Shown here in pieces: positions 17,717-26,735 of a DNA stretch of 64,000 bases. The first letter of the stretch is position 1; each line of letters opens with the position of its first letter. This stretch comes from Haloechinothrix alba (GTDB taxonomy: Bacteria > Actinomycetota > Actinomycetes > Mycobacteriales > Pseudonocardiaceae): contig NZ_FZNW01000010.1 in NCBI RefSeq assembly GCF_900188115.1, forward strand, positions 1 through 64,000. The letters are read 5' to 3'. The notes under the pieces were generated by a model. The model searched no databases and was not told the origin of the DNA. It saw only the letters and a list, made by a program, of their open reading frames with translations. A program made the position numbers and the translations under genes.

Positions 17717-17813
17717 GCCGTGCTCCGTGTGGTCGATCGATGCGTACGCGGCGCTCCGCGTCGGTCACCGGGAACCCTAAACCCCGGGGCCGCGTACCCC
17801 GTTACTCCGCAGC

Positions 17814-18389
17814 TCACGAGCCGGAGACGTGGGACGACGTCAAGGCGTCCCGGATGCGGTCGACGATGCCGATTCCCGGATCGATGATCAGGTTGCTCGG
17901 CGGCTTGTCCGGCGCCCCCGGATGCGGATGGGTCGGTGCGCTGTCCTTGGCCAGTGCCATCTTGGCACCGAGCTGGTTGAGGTGATCGGCGCCGCACGCT
18001 GCCTCCAGCTGTGGCAGCATCCGCTCCCGCTCGGTGTCGAAACCCTGCCGGACGCGGTCGGCCAGCGACCCGAGCAACTGGTTGAAGCGCGTTTCCGAGG
18101 GCGAGGTGTGCTCAAGCTCCTTCATCGTCTCGTCCGCACGCGCGTGCTCGTCGAGCATCCGGTCGACGAGCACGGACCTGTCGGGGACCCGGTGGCGTAC
18201 CTCGGGGTAGAGGTACTGCTCCTTGACGGTGATGTGCCGTACGAGCGTGGCGATGATGTGATCCACCAGCTGCCTGCGGTACTCCGGGCTGGCCATGTCC
18301 AGGTCGAGCTCGTCGAACATGCCCTCGATCTCGTGCTGCTCGTCGTGGATGGCCTGGATGAGTTCCTCGTCGCCGTTGGTCGTCGTCAT
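17814..18389 (-). CDS. Hemerythrin-domain protein
   Basis: This 191-residue four-helix bundle has hemerythrin-type diiron ligands: H-DEQHEIEGMFDEL near residue 15, LVRHITVKEQYLYPEV near residue 50, and DEHARADETMKEL near residue 82. A C-terminal extension with HPHPG and a Pro-rich turn is outside the domain. Family members bind O2 or NO, or act in stress sensing. The ATG at 18389 has GGAGCGCAGG just upstream. Divergent from the DUF4383 gene. Confidence 0.85.
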   Translation of the reverse strand: MTTTNGDEELIQAIHDEQHEIEGMFDELDLDMASPEYRRQLVDHIIATLVRHITVKEQYLYPEVRHRVPDRSVLVDRMLDEHARADETMKELEHTSPSETRFNQLLGSLADRVRQGFDTERERMLPQLEAACGADHLNQLGAKMALAKDSAPTHPHPGAPDKPPSNLIIDPGIGIVDRIRDALTSSHVSGS

Positions 18390-18637
18390 CCTGCGCTCCG
18401 TTGTCTCCTGAGTGCTCGGTATTTCACCACCCGGGTACCCGTGTGACGGTCGCGACAATCCCGGCAGGGACGGCCCGCATGAGGTGTGATGACGGGGTCG
18501 TCGCGGGTAATCGCCACCCGGGGTCGACCCTCGTGTCCAGCGAGCACGGTGACTCCACAGAGGATCAACTTCGTGGCTGTCCGCCGGCGGGCCGATGTCG
18601 CCGCGCCCGGTGACGTCAGTGGAAAGGGGTGAGTCGC

Positions 18638-19120
18638 ATGGCACACCTGCCGGTCGAGACGCCGACGACCGTCCCGATGCGGCGGTCGCCGGTGCGGTCG
18701 GTCGCGGCGGCGTTCGCGTGCCTGCTGGTCGTGCTCGGTGTGGCTGGGTTCGTTCCCGGGGTCACGACGGACCTGACGCAGCTGAGTGTGGCCGGCCCGG
18801 GCTCCGGAGCCATGCTGTTCGGCAGTATCCAGGTCTCGGTGCTGCACAATCTCGTGAACGCCGCCGCCGGTGTGTGGGGCCTGACCGCGATCGACAGGCC
18901 GATACCGGCCAGGTCGTTCCTGCTCGGGGCGGGGGTTGCCTACCTGGCACTGTGGTTGTACGGCATGTTCGTCGAGGAGCACTCCGTGGCGAACGTGCTG
19001 CCCGCCGATGCCGCCGGGACGATCCTGCACGCGGCCCTCGGGCTTGGCATGGTCATCACCGCTCTCCTGCTGGGCAGGGGGACCGGTATGGGGACGGGAA
19101 GCAACCTGATGGCCCGGTGA
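18638..19120 (+). CDS. DUF4383 membrane protein
   Basis: This 160-residue membrane protein has about four hydrophobic helices. The family hallmark is an F-G-S-I-Q-V-S-V-L-H-N-L-V stretch at the start of TM2. A later helix ends in LHAALGLGMVITALLLG. ATG 18638 is preferred over GTG 18629 because GGAAAGGGG ends at about 18628. Function unknown; often found near stress genes in actinomycetes. It diverges from hemerythrin, so the 248 bp between them probably hold both promoters; no clear box was seen. Confidence 0.8.
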   Translation: MAHLPVETPTTVPMRRSPVRSVAAAFACLLVVLGVAGFVPGVTTDLTQLSVAGPGSGAMLFGSIQVSVLHNLVNAAAGVWGLTAIDRPIPARSFLLGAGVAYLALWLYGMFVEEHSVANVLPADAAGTILHAALGLGMVITALLLGRGTGMGTGSNLMAR

Positions 19121-19198
19121 CCGCCGAACATCGGTACCCGAGCGCAGCGGCGTGTGGTAGACAGACCGTACGGACTACTCGGCCGCTGGGGAGGGACC

Positions 19199-19795
19199 GT
19201 GCGTAGCGAGGACTGGGACGCGAAGTTCGCCGCGAGCGAGCCGCTCTTCTCGGATAGTCCCAACCAGTTCGTCGCGGCTGAGCTGGCGGACATGCCGCCG
19301 GGCACCGCGCTGGATGTGGCGGCGGGTCAGGGCCGCAACGCCGTCTGGTTGGCCGAGCAGGGGTGGCGAGTCACCGCCGTCGACTTCTCGCCGGTCGGGC
19401 TGTCCCGCGCGGAAGCGCTCGCCGCCGAGCGCGCGGTCGACCTGAACCTGGTGCGCGCGGACGTCACCAGCTGGCGACCCCCGGCCGCCGCCTTCGACCT
19501 GGTGCTGGTCGCGTACCTGCAGATCCCGCACGGCGAGCTGGTTCCTGTGCTGCGGGCCGCTGCGGGGGCGGTGGCCCCCGGCGGCTCCATGTTCGTCGTC
19601 GGCCACGACAGGGACAACCTCACGCACGGCACCGGCGGTCCCCAGGACGTGGGTGTGCTGTACACGGTCGACGTTGTGGCAGGTGCGCTGGACGCCCTGC
19701 GCGTGCACCGCGCCGAGCAGGTCACCCGCACCATCCCCACCGACGACGGCCACCGCACCGCCATCGACACCCTGGTCATGGCCACCACCCCATAG
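19199..19795 (+). CDS. SAM-dependent class I methyltransferase
   Basis: This is a 198-residue class I methyltransferase. Motif I is ALDVAAGQGRNAVWLAEQG (residues about 40-58), with the acidic loop VTAVDFSPVGLSRA and motif IV VLVAYLQIPH. The N-terminus WDAKFAASEPLFSDSPNQF resembles TehB/UbiE-like small-molecule methyltransferases. The GTG at 19199 follows GGGGAGGG. The stop is only 2 bp from a hairpin repeat element that may end transcription. Substrate unknown; tellurite-type detoxification is possible. Confidence 0.85.
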   Translation: MRSEDWDAKFAASEPLFSDSPNQFVAAELADMPPGTALDVAAGQGRNAVWLAEQGWRVTAVDFSPVGLSRAEALAAERAVDLNLVRADVTSWRPPAAAFDLVLVAYLQIPHGELVPVLRAAAGAVAPGGSMFVVGHDRDNLTHGTGGPQDVGVLYTVDVVAGALDALRVHRAEQVTRTIPTDDGHRTAIDTLVMATTP

Positions 19796-19797
19796 GG

Positions 19798-19858
19798 GGT
19801 GGGAGCCCAATGTCACGTTCGGCTCCTTAGAAGAACCCGGTGTCACCTTCGGCTCCTT
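19798..19858 (+). repeat. Intergenic hairpin repeat, copy A
   Basis: Copy A of a family also found at 33418, 33506, 45734 and 53069. It starts 3 bp after the methyltransferase stop. The arms are GGAGCCcAA (one mismatch) and TTCGGCTCC around a 7-nt loop TGTCACG. A second TTCGGCTCC follows after GTGTCACC. The position suggests transcript termination or 3'-end protection. Confidence 0.8.
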
Positions 19859-20045
19859 CCCGCCGGTGTGGTGTGGGCCGGTGCGGGGCGGTACCCGGTG
19901 GAGCGGGCGCGCAGGGGAGTGCGAGTGTGTCTCCGGCAACGTCACGCCCGGCCGGTATCGCCCCGGCGGACGCGCAGTGTGATACTGCCGGTACGTCTGC
20001 GTGCTCACCCGCCGCGCGCCCGGATCCGTGTCGAAGGAGGACCAC

Positions 20046-20909
20046 GTGGCACTCGAACAGCTCCCCGCTGGATCGCAGCGTGATCGCCGCGGCCGTGCTG
20101 ACGGCGGTGGCGGGGACTCGTCCGGTGGCCTGTTCGGCATGGCAGGCAAGCTCGTCGGGCAGGCGGCACGGACCAGCTACGACCTGGCGAAACGGTTGCC
20201 GGGAGCGGAGACGGCCGAGCGCGAGCTGCACAAGCTCGAGCAGGTGGCACTGACCGAGCTGGGTAAGCGCCTGGACGATGTCACCGACCCCTACCTGGCC
20301 CCGCTGCGCAGGCCCGCCGCCGGCCACGGGGACGGCTACGGCACCGCCGGACCGGCGTCCGGGAGCGGATTCGGTGGCGCTGCCCTCCCGACGGGCTCGG
20401 AGGGCGAGCTCGAACCGCTCCGGGCGGCCATGGCCGAGCTGCTGAACCGGTCGATCGGCTACACCGAGGACGAGGCGCTGGAGTACCTGTACGCCATGGT
20501 GCTGCGGCAGCTCACGCCGGATGAGGCCCGTATGGTGTCCGCGCTGTCCGACGGGTCCCCGTTCCCCGTCGTGCACGTCGCGGAGCGCAGCGGTGTCAGC
20601 GGAACCGGCAACACCGTCCTGCGGAACATGTCGAGCCTGGGCAAGGCGGCCGGGGTCACGTTGCCCGAGCTCGTCCCGCACTACGTCACGCGGCTGTGCT
20701 CGCTCGATCTCGCCGAGCTCAGCGACGAGTCAACCACGTTGCAGACCCAGTACGAGATCCTGCTGGCCGAGGAAGAGGTCCGCACGGCGCTGGAAGCGAC
20801 CAAGCGCCCGAAGGTGACGCGCAACACACTCCGCCTCTCGCGGTTCGGTGCGCGCTTCTGGCAGGCCTGTGACCCTACCGGCTGCCCGAACACGGTGGAG
20901 CGTCGCTGA
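20046..20909 (+). CDS. Abi-alpha-like protein
   Basis: This 287-residue soluble protein resembles the Abi-alpha (DUF4393-like) family, named from abortive-infection loci. Recognisable parts are LVGQAARTSYDLAKRLPGAE, a Gly-rich linker, then ELEPLRAAMAELLNRSIG and the repair-like middle LRQLTPDEARMVSAL. It ends RLSRFGARFWQACDP. The GTG at 20046 is preceded by GGAGGACCAC. No phage genes or toxin-antitoxin partner lie nearby, so a phage defence role is only a family hint. Confidence 0.65.
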   Translation: MALEQLPAGSQRDRRGRADGGGGDSSGGLFGMAGKLVGQAARTSYDLAKRLPGAETAERELHKLEQVALTELGKRLDDVTDPYLAPLRRPAAGHGDGYGTAGPASGSGFGGAALPTGSEGELEPLRAAMAELLNRSIGYTEDEALEYLYAMVLRQLTPDEARMVSALSDGSPFPVVHVAERSGVSGTGNTVLRNMSSLGKAAGVTLPELVPHYVTRLCSLDLAELSDESTTLQTQYEILLAEEEVRTALEATKRPKVTRNTLRLSRFGARFWQACDPTGCPNTVERR

Positions 20910-21180
20910 AACGCTGCGCCTGCGCGAGTAGCAGAGTCCGGTGCATGATCGGTAGCGCTGCGTCGGCATCATCACACGGGTTTCACCATTACCGCAGGTA
21001 GCATGGCCCGGCCACGCGTTCGGAACGGCCGCCGGCGTGCGGTTCTGTTAGGTTGAGATCCGAGGTTTCCCGCTTCCCCGAGCCGTGGAGGAGGTCGATA
21101 TTCGCCGGCGCGCCGGGCGGGAGCCACGAAAGTCAGGGTGCGTGCGTGGGGTGCACCCGTGTGTTGGATAGTGCGGTGAC

Positions 21181-21789
21181 ATGTCCGGGAACGTAGTAAT
21201 CGAACAGCCGTCTGTAAGCGATGGCGCGGCCATGTGGCGCCTGGCACGAGATTCGGGGTCGCTCGACCTGAATCCCCCGTATACATACCTGCTCTGTTGT
21301 CACCAGTTTCACGATACGTCGATTGTTGCCCGTTTTGACGGGGAGGTCGTCGGTTTCCTGACGGGTTTCCGCGAGCAGCGCTCGCCGGAGACGGTATTCT
21401 TCTGGCAATTGGCCGTCGACGATTCGCAACGCGGAACCGGGCTCGCGCGAACGATGGTCGACACACTGACCACCAGGGTGGCCGAGCAGGGCGCCCGGTA
21501 CATCACGCTGTCCGTCACGCCGGACAATCACGCCTCGAACGCGTTGTTCCGGTCGCTCGCCGAACGCTGGAACGTGCAGTTGACCACCAGTTGGTTGTTC
21601 GAGAAGGACGTTTTCCCGAGCGAGACCACGCACGAGCCGGAGCAGCACTTCCGCATCGGCCCGTTCCCCGGCCATCGGCGCGATGGGCGGCACGCGCCGC
21701 GCCACGGGACAATACCCACTGCCGCACAACGAAGAACAATGTATGGACCACATATAGGAGGATCGCCGACAGGCGACCGAACGGAGTAG
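21181..21789 (+). CDS. ectA: L-2,4-diaminobutyrate acetyltransferase (EctA)
   Basis: This GNAT enzyme acetylates diaminobutyrate at the gamma-amino group, the first dedicated step of ectoine synthesis. Diagnostic parts are LDLNPPYTYLLCCHQFHDTS, the acetyl-CoA loop DSQRGTGLARTM, and the EctA-specific TSWLFEKDVFPS ... HEPEQHFRIGPF. It is 202 residues; the last 40 after FRIGPF are low-complexity and unlike the usual end, as if an earlier stop was lost. The ATG at 21181 fits the family start. Its TAG lies 2 bp before the ectB start. Confidence 0.93.
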   Translation: MSGNVVIEQPSVSDGAAMWRLARDSGSLDLNPPYTYLLCCHQFHDTSIVARFDGEVVGFLTGFREQRSPETVFFWQLAVDDSQRGTGLARTMVDTLTTRVAEQGARYITLSVTPDNHASNALFRSLAERWNVQLTTSWLFEKDVFPSETTHEPEQHFRIGPFPGHRRDGRHAPRHGTIPTAAQRRTMYGPHIGGSPTGDRTE

Positions 21790-21791
21790 TT

Positions 21792-23042
21792 GTGAGCATT
21801 TTCGAGAAGCTTGAATCGCAGGTGCGGAGTTACAGCCGCGGCTGGCCCGTGGTCTTCCACCGGGCGCAAGGCAGCTGGTTGTACACCGAGGACGACAAGC
21901 CCTACCTGGACTTCTTCGCCGGGGCGGGTGCCCTCAACTACGGGCACAACAACCCGGTGCTCAAGCAGGCGCTGCTGGACTACATCTCCTCGGACGGCGT
22001 GACGCACTCGCTGGACATGCACACCGTCGCCAAGCGCGACTTCCTGAACGCGCTCGACGAGGTCGTGTTCGGTCCGCGTGACCTGCACTACAAGGTGACG
22101 TTCCCTGGGCCGGGCGGCGCCAACGCCGTCGAGGCCGCGCTGAAACTGGCCAGGAAGGTGACCGGCAAGGAAGCGGTCATCAACTTCACCAACGCCTTCC
22201 ACGGCATGACGCTCGGCGCGCTGTCGGTGACAGGCAACTCGATGAAGCGGGGCGGCGCCGGTATCCCGCTGGTGCACGCCACCCCCATGCCGTACGCCAG
22301 CTACTTCGGCGGTGCCTACCCGGACTTCCTGTACTTCGAGCGGCTGCTCGACGACTCCGGGAGCGGGTTGAACGAACCCGCCGCGGTGATCGTGGAGACC
22401 GTGCAGGGCGAGGGCGGCATCAACGCCGCGGAGCTGGACTGGCTGCGCAGTCTCGACGAGATCTGCAAGCGCCGCGAGATCCTGCTGATCGTCGACGACG
22501 TGCAGATGGGCTGCGGCCGGACCGGACCGTTCTTCAGCTTCGAGGACGCGGGGATCAAGCCGGACATGATCTGCCTGTCCAAGTCGATCGGCGGGTACGG
22601 GCTGCCGTTGGCGCTGACGCTGATCCGCCCGGACCTGGACGTGTGGGCCCCCGGCGAGCACAACGGCACGTTCCGCGGCATCAGCCCGGCCTTCGTCACA
22701 GCGGCCGAGGCGTTGCGTACTTTCTGGACCGACGACTCCCTGGAGAAGTCCACGAGGGCGAAGGGCGAGCGGGTCGGCGCGGTACTGACCGAGATCGCCG
22801 ACGAGCACGCGGATCTGGGTCTGGTCGCCAAGGGGCGCGGGCTGGCGCGGGGGCTGGAGTTCCCGGACGGCGAGACCGCGGACAAGGTGTGTGCCGCCGC
22901 GTTCGAGCGCGGCCTGCTCATGGAGACCTCCGGACCCGACGGGGAGGTGGCCAAGCTCCTGCCCCCGTTGACGGTGACCGATGACGAGGTGGAGCACGGC
23001 CTCGGGATAATCAAGGAGTCGGTGGCCGCGACGCTGCGCTGA
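21792..23042 (+). CDS. ectB: Diaminobutyrate-2-oxoglutarate transaminase (EctB)
   Basis: This 416-residue PLP enzyme makes diaminobutyrate from aspartate semialdehyde using glutamate. The N-terminus [18 protein letters not shown] is diagnostic for EctB. PLP-site features are the Asp in [14 protein letters not shown] and the Schiff-base Lys in [16 protein letters not shown] 21792 is the family start, with GGAG 5 nt upstream inside the ectA end, so translation is probably coupled. It is second in ectABC(D), though biochemically it precedes EctA. Confidence 0.95.
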   Translation: MSIFEKLESQVRSYSRGWPVVFHRAQGSWLYTEDDKPYLDFFAGAGALNYGHNNPVLKQALLDYISSDGVTHSLDMHTVAKRDFLNALDEVVFGPRDLHYKVTFPGPGGANAVEAALKLARKVTGKEAVINFTNAFHGMTLGALSVTGNSMKRGGAGIPLVHATPMPYASYFGGAYPDFLYFERLLDDSGSGLNEPAAVIVETVQGEGGINAAELDWLRSLDEICKRREILLIVDDVQMGCGRTGPFFSFEDAGIKPDMICLSKSIGGYGLPLALTLIRPDLDVWAPGEHNGTFRGISPAFVTAAEALRTFWTDDSLEKSTRAKGERVGAVLTEIADEHADLGLVAKGRGLARGLEFPDGETADKVCAAAFERGLLMETSGPDGEVAKLLPPLTVTDDEVEHGLGIIKESVAATLR

Positions 23043-23130
23043 GCCAGCGGCCGCACTCCGGCCGCGCCTGCCGCGCGCGGTCGCACCGGTACGTCCCCAG
23101 GTGGCGACTACGACAGAAGGAGACCGAGAA

Positions 23131-23541
23131 GTGATCGTCCGCACCCTCGACGAGATCACCGACACCGAGGCCGACATCAAGACGCCGAACTGGCGCAGCA
23201 AGCGCATCGTGCTGGCCAAGGAGAAGGTCGGGTTCTCGTTGCACGAGACCACGCTCTACCCGGGAACGGTCAACGATTTTTGGTACGCTAACCATATCGA
23301 GGCCGTGTTGATTGTCGAGGGTGAGGGCGAACTCACCGACAAGGAAACCGGCGAGACCTACCAGTTGCGGCCGGGCTCGATGTACCTGCTGAACGAGCAC
23401 GAGAAGCACCAGGTCCGCCCGACGACGCAGATGCGGGCGGTGTGCGTGTTCAACCCGCCGGTGACGGGTAAGGAGGTGCACGACGAGAACGGCGTGTACC
23501 CGCTCGTCGTCGAGGACGGCGAGGAAGAGGTCTCTGCCTGA
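23131..23541 (+). CDS. ectC: Ectoine synthase (EctC)
   Basis: This 136-residue cupin closes N-gamma-acetyl-diaminobutyrate to ectoine. The start is set at GTG 23131 because family members begin with IVRTLDEI, and AAGGAG lies about 9 nt upstream; a longer frame from 23101 is not needed. Cupin features are [21 protein letters not shown] and the [14 protein letters not shown] segment. It lies 88 bp after ectB in the same operon. Confidence 0.95.
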   Translation: MIVRTLDEITDTEADIKTPNWRSKRIVLAKEKVGFSLHETTLYPGTVNDFWYANHIEAVLIVEGEGELTDKETGETYQLRPGSMYLLNEHEKHQVRPTTQMRAVCVFNPPVTGKEVHDENGVYPLVVEDGEEEVSA

Positions 23542-23564
23542 CCACAGCGCCCAGGCGCATAGAA

Positions 23565-23582
23565 GTACCCGGAAGCGGGTAC
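23565..23582. promoter_or_regulatory. Perfect inverted repeat between ectC and ectD
   Basis: GTACCCG (23565-23571) and CGGGTAC (23576-23582) form a perfect 7-bp inverted repeat with a 4-nt spacer. It is in the 163-bp gap between ectC and ectD, where the DNA is locally less GC-rich. It could be an operator for a separate ectD promoter or a weak transcript hairpin. Undecided. Confidence 0.4.
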
Positions 23583-23704
23583 ACAACCGAATAGCGTTAG
23601 CACTCGCACCGCCCCGGCCGGCCTCAGCGCTGCCCGGGGCAGTGCACTTTCGTGGCCCGAACGAGGAAAGGAAGTACGTAATCTGAAGCGAGGAGGCTAC
23701 TGGC

Positions 23705-24607
23705 ATGATGCTCACGGGAACGCGAGTCGCGGACGCTTACCCGACCCGAACCGCCGGTGAGCGTGAACCGTTCGATCGGACCCATCCTGCCGTTTGGGGG
23801 ACGGCGCAGGACGGTCCACTCGATGCCGCCACGTTGGCGTCGCACGAGTCCAAGGGGTTTTCCGTCGTCGATCAGCTGCTCTCCCCCGCGGAGGTGCAGG
23901 GTTACTGGCAGGAGCTGAGCCGGCTGTCGAACGACAAGGAGCTCGCCGGTGACGAGCGGGTGGTCACCGAGAAGAAGTCCGGGGAGGTCCGCTCGATCTT
24001 CGACGTGCACAGGCTGAGTGACCTCATCACCGACCTCGTGCACGACCCCCGGGTGCTCGACCGCGCCCGCCAGATCCTCGGCGACGACGTCTACGTCCAC
24101 CAGTGCCGGGTCAACTACATGCCCGGTTTCGAAGGCACCGGCTTCTACTGGCACTCGGACTTCGAGACCTGGCACGCCGAGGACGGCATGCCGGCACCCC
24201 GCGCGGTGAGCTGCTCGATCGCGCTCACCGACAACTACCCGTTCAACGGGGGTCTGATGGTCATGCCCGGCTCGCACCGCGTCTTCGTGCCGTGCGTCGG
24301 CGAGACCCCGCGTGACCACTACCGGGACTCGTTGCGGGAGCAGGAGATCGGTGTGCCGAGCAAGCGTGAGATCACGAAGCTCGCGGCCGAGTACGGCATC
24401 GAGCAGTTCACCGGCCAGGCAGGGTCGGCCCTGTGGTTCGACTCGAACTTGATGCACGGCTCGGGCAACAACATCACCCCGTACCCGCGTTCGAACATCT
24501 TCATCGTGTTCAACAGCGTGACCAACGCTCTGGTCGAGCCGTTCGCCGCCGCGGAGTCGCGGCCGAACTTCATCGCGAACAGGGACTTCACTCCGCTGTT
24601 CCGCTGA
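23705..24607 (+). CDS. ectD: Ectoine 5-hydroxylase (EctD)
   Basis: This 300-residue Fe(II)/2-oxoglutarate dioxygenase turns ectoine into 5-hydroxyectoine. The EctD signature FYWHSDFETWHAEDGMP at about residues 145-161 holds the iron ligands His and Asp. The distal His is in NLMHGSGNN and the 2-oxoglutarate Arg in YPRSNIF. GAGGAGG sits 8 nt before the ATG. It is separated from ectC by 163 bp, so it may have its own promoter. A 16-bp-stem terminator follows. Confidence 0.95.
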   Translation: MMLTGTRVADAYPTRTAGEREPFDRTHPAVWGTAQDGPLDAATLASHESKGFSVVDQLLSPAEVQGYWQELSRLSNDKELAGDERVVTEKKSGEVRSIFDVHRLSDLITDLVHDPRVLDRARQILGDDVYVHQCRVNYMPGFEGTGFYWHSDFETWHAEDGMPAPRAVSCSIALTDNYPFNGGLMVMPGSHRVFVPCVGETPRDHYRDSLREQEIGVPSKREITKLAAEYGIEQFTGQAGSALWFDSNLMHGSGNNITPYPRSNIFIVFNSVTNALVEPFAAAESRPNFIANRDFTPLFR

Positions 24608-24678
24608 TGTCCACGCGCGGCCCTGCCGAGCGTATGTTTTGGGTCACGCGCGATGGAGCGAGTGACTAGGCTACCCGC

Positions 24679-24721
24679 CGTGGGGTGCCGAGGGCACTGA
24701 TCCATCCCTCGGCACCCCACG
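24679..24721 (+). terminator. Strong intrinsic-type terminator after ectD
   Basis: A perfect 16-bp stem: GTGGGGTGCCGAGGG at 24680-24694 pairs with CCCTCGGCACCCCAC at 24706-24720, and the flanking C24679/G24721 extends it. The loop is 11 nt. There is no T-tract, which is common in actinobacteria. It ends the ect transcript 72 bp after the ectD stop. The rest of 24722-24952 holds no gene that I can support, only two direct copies of GACAGGCTCCGGC near 24920-24945. Confidence 0.8.
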
Positions 24722-24952
24722 ACGGCGCGGCACCAACCCCGCTCACCAGCGCGGGTACAGGAGGCGGACGTGGGCACCAGGGCCAGGGCGGCGGACAACG
24801 GAGTGCCCGCCCCGCGGGTGCGGGCAGGTGGCCGGTCGGCACGGGTGGGGGAACGTGCCGACCGGCTCTCGCGCCTCGCTGCGGCTGCCCGGTCGGCGGC
24901 ATCGCCCGCTGCCCCCAGCGACAGGCTCCGGCGACAGGCTCCGGCGGCCCCG

Positions 24953-25837
24953 TCAGTCCCCGCGGTGCGCCTCGACCGGGTCGCCGCCGGTTTCGGTGTC
25001 CTCCGCGGCCGGTGCGCGCGCATGACCGTTCGGCGGCACCGTCCGGATCTGCTCGTCGGGCTCGACGGGCGTGAGCTCGGGACGTTTGGGCAGCACCCCG
25101 TCGCCGAGGGACTCCCTGCGGATACGCCTGCCGATCCACGGCAGCACGTAGGCCCGCGTCCACTCGATGTCGGAGCGGCGCTGGGAGATCCAGTTGTTCT
25201 TCTCGGCCTCGCGTTCCTCGTCGGCGCTGCCCAGCGGCTTGCGCCAGTCCTCCTCGGTGGGGAGGCCGAGGGTCTCGGCGGTGCGCAGGGCGATGCGCCG
25301 GTGCGCCTCTGGTGTGAAGTGCAGCCGGTCCTCGCTCCAGGCGCGCGGGTCGCGCAGCACGTCCATCGCCCACAGGTCCACGACACTCGCCCCGTGCCGC
25401 TCGGCGATGGCGCGGATGTCGGCGTTGTAGATGGCGATCTTGCCACGCAGCCGGTTCATCACCGACATCTGCTTGGTGTCCGGGCCTGCGAAGAGCAGCA
25501 CGTCGATACCCGCCGCGCGCAGCTGCGCGACCATGTCGTCGAAGCGGGCCGCGACGTCGTCGACATCGACGCCGGGTAGCAGGATGTCGTTGCCACCCGC
25601 GCACACCGTGACGAAGTCGGGTCGCAGCTCGAGAGCGACAGGGAGCTGCGTCTCGATGATCACGTCGAGGCGCTTGCCGCGCACCGCGATGTTGGCGTAC
25701 TTGAAGTCCGGTTTGTCCTCGGCGAGCATGGCGGCGAGCCGGTCGGCCCAACCAAGGAAGGAGCCGTCGGGCAACTGGTCATTGAGGCCTTCGGTGAAGC
25801 TGTCGCCGAGCGCGATATAGCTGTTGAACGAATGCAC
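24953..25837 (-). CDS. SGNH/GDSL hydrolase (esterase/lipase-like)
   Basis: This is a 294-residue SGNH hydrolase. Block I is YIALGDSFTEGLND at the N-terminus (Ser about residue 12), block III is VCAGGNDILLPG (oxyanion Asn) and block V is WSEDRLHFTPEAH with the Asp-x2-His pair. No signal peptide, so it is likely cytoplasmic. A polar C-terminal third (EKNNWISQRRSDIEW...) is outside the fold. GGGAG precedes the GTG start by about 8 nt. It diverges from the DUF3159 gene. Confidence 0.88.
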   Translation of the reverse strand: MHSFNSYIALGDSFTEGLNDQLPDGSFLGWADRLAAMLAEDKPDFKYANIAVRGKRLDVIIETQLPVALELRPDFVTVCAGGNDILLPGVDVDDVAARFDDMVAQLRAAGIDVLLFAGPDTKQMSVMNRLRGKIAIYNADIRAIAERHGASVVDLWAMDVLRDPRAWSEDRLHFTPEAHRRIALRTAETLGLPTEEDWRKPLGSADEEREAEKNNWISQRRSDIEWTRAYVLPWIGRRIRRESLGDGVLPKRPELTPVEPDEQIRTVPPNGHARAPAAEDTETGGDPVEAHRGD

Positions 25838-26012
25838 TACTCACTCCCTTCCGCTGCATCGTGAACAACAGTGCCGTTGCCCCCGGGCACGCGCCGCGCA
25901 CGATAGTGTTGCCGATCCCCCATGCCTGAGCCGTGCGCCACCGGCGTGCCGGAAGGCAGCGCGGCGCGTGCCGGTGCGGGCCCGTCTTTCCAGCGTACCC
26001 CCAGTATGCACG

Positions 26013-26031
26013 GCAGGTTAGGCTTACCTGT
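26013..26031. promoter_or_regulatory. Probable iron box (IdeR/DtxR operator)
   Basis: AGGTTAGGCTTACCT at 26015-26029 matches the core of the IdeR/DtxR consensus (AGGTTAGGCTAACCT) at 14 of 15 positions. It touches the ATG at 26032 and is about 28 bp before the GTG at 26059. An operator here would block transcription start for the DUF3159 gene and implies the downstream GTG is the real start. Confidence 0.6.
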
Positions 26032-26058
26032 ATGGAGCGCATGCGGCAGGGTGGGAAC

Positions 26059-26724
26059 GTGCAGCATACCCCGTCGGCCACTGTGGAGCATGAATCGCTG
26101 GCCGGGCTGCTCGGCGGGCGTCGCGGCGCGGTGGACGCCAGCCTGCCCCCGCTGACCTTCGTCCTGGCCTGGCTCGTCTCCGGGCACTCGGTCGTATGGG
26201 GTGCAGGCGCGGCGATCGCAGTCAGCACGGTCATCGGGGTGTTCCGGCTACTCAGAGGGCAGAAGGCGCGGGCGGTGGTACTGAGCCTGGCCGCTGTGGT
26301 CGTCGCGTCGGCGATCGCGCTCTACACCGGTCGTGCGCAGGACTTCTTCCTGCTGCAGCTGTTCGCCAACATGGCGAGTGCCCTGGTGTGGGCGGGCAGC
26401 ATCGTGCTGCGCTGGCCGATGCTGGGCGTGGTGCTCGGCGCCGTGCTCGGCCAGCGCACGCGGTGGCGCCGCGACCCGGACCTGCTGCGGGCGCACTCCC
26501 TGGCGAGCTGGGTGTGGGTCGGGCAGTACACCGTGCGCGTCGTGGTCTTCGGCGCGCTGTGGGCGACGGGACATGTTGTCTCGCTCGGGGTGGCGCGGGC
26601 CGTACTGACCTGGCCACTGGTGGCACTGTGCCTCGCGGTGAGCGGCTGGGTGCTCCATCGCGCGCTGCCGGACGACCACCCGGGCATCCGGCACCCGCGG
26701 CCCGCGCAGCGTGCCGAGGACTGA
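26059..26724 (+). CDS. DUF3159 membrane protein, probably iron-regulated
   Basis: This is a membrane protein of 221 residues from GTG 26059, or 230 from ATG 26032. It has about six hydrophobic helices (LPPLTFVLAWLVSGHSVVWG, LVALCLAVSGWVLHRALP). The family signature region includes GVFRLLRGQKARAVV and FFLLQLFANMASALVWAGS. The GTG is favoured because an iron box overlaps the earlier ATG, and GGTGGGAAC lies just upstream. Function unknown. The iron box suggests a link to iron homeostasis. Confidence 0.78.
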   Translation: MQHTPSATVEHESLAGLLGGRRGAVDASLPPLTFVLAWLVSGHSVVWGAGAAIAVSTVIGVFRLLRGQKARAVVLSLAAVVVASAIALYTGRAQDFFLLQLFANMASALVWAGSIVLRWPMLGVVLGAVLGQRTRWRRDPDLLRAHSLASWVWVGQYTVRVVVFGALWATGHVVSLGVARAVLTWPLVALCLAVSGWVLHRALPDDHPGIRHPRPAQRAED

Positions 26725-26735
26725 CCTCCGGGCCG

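Noticed and set aside
20910..21180. A specific promoter or osmotic control box for the ect operon
   Set aside because: The 271-bp gap was read on both strands; only weak short repeats such as GGGTGC/GCACCC were found, not enough to call a site.
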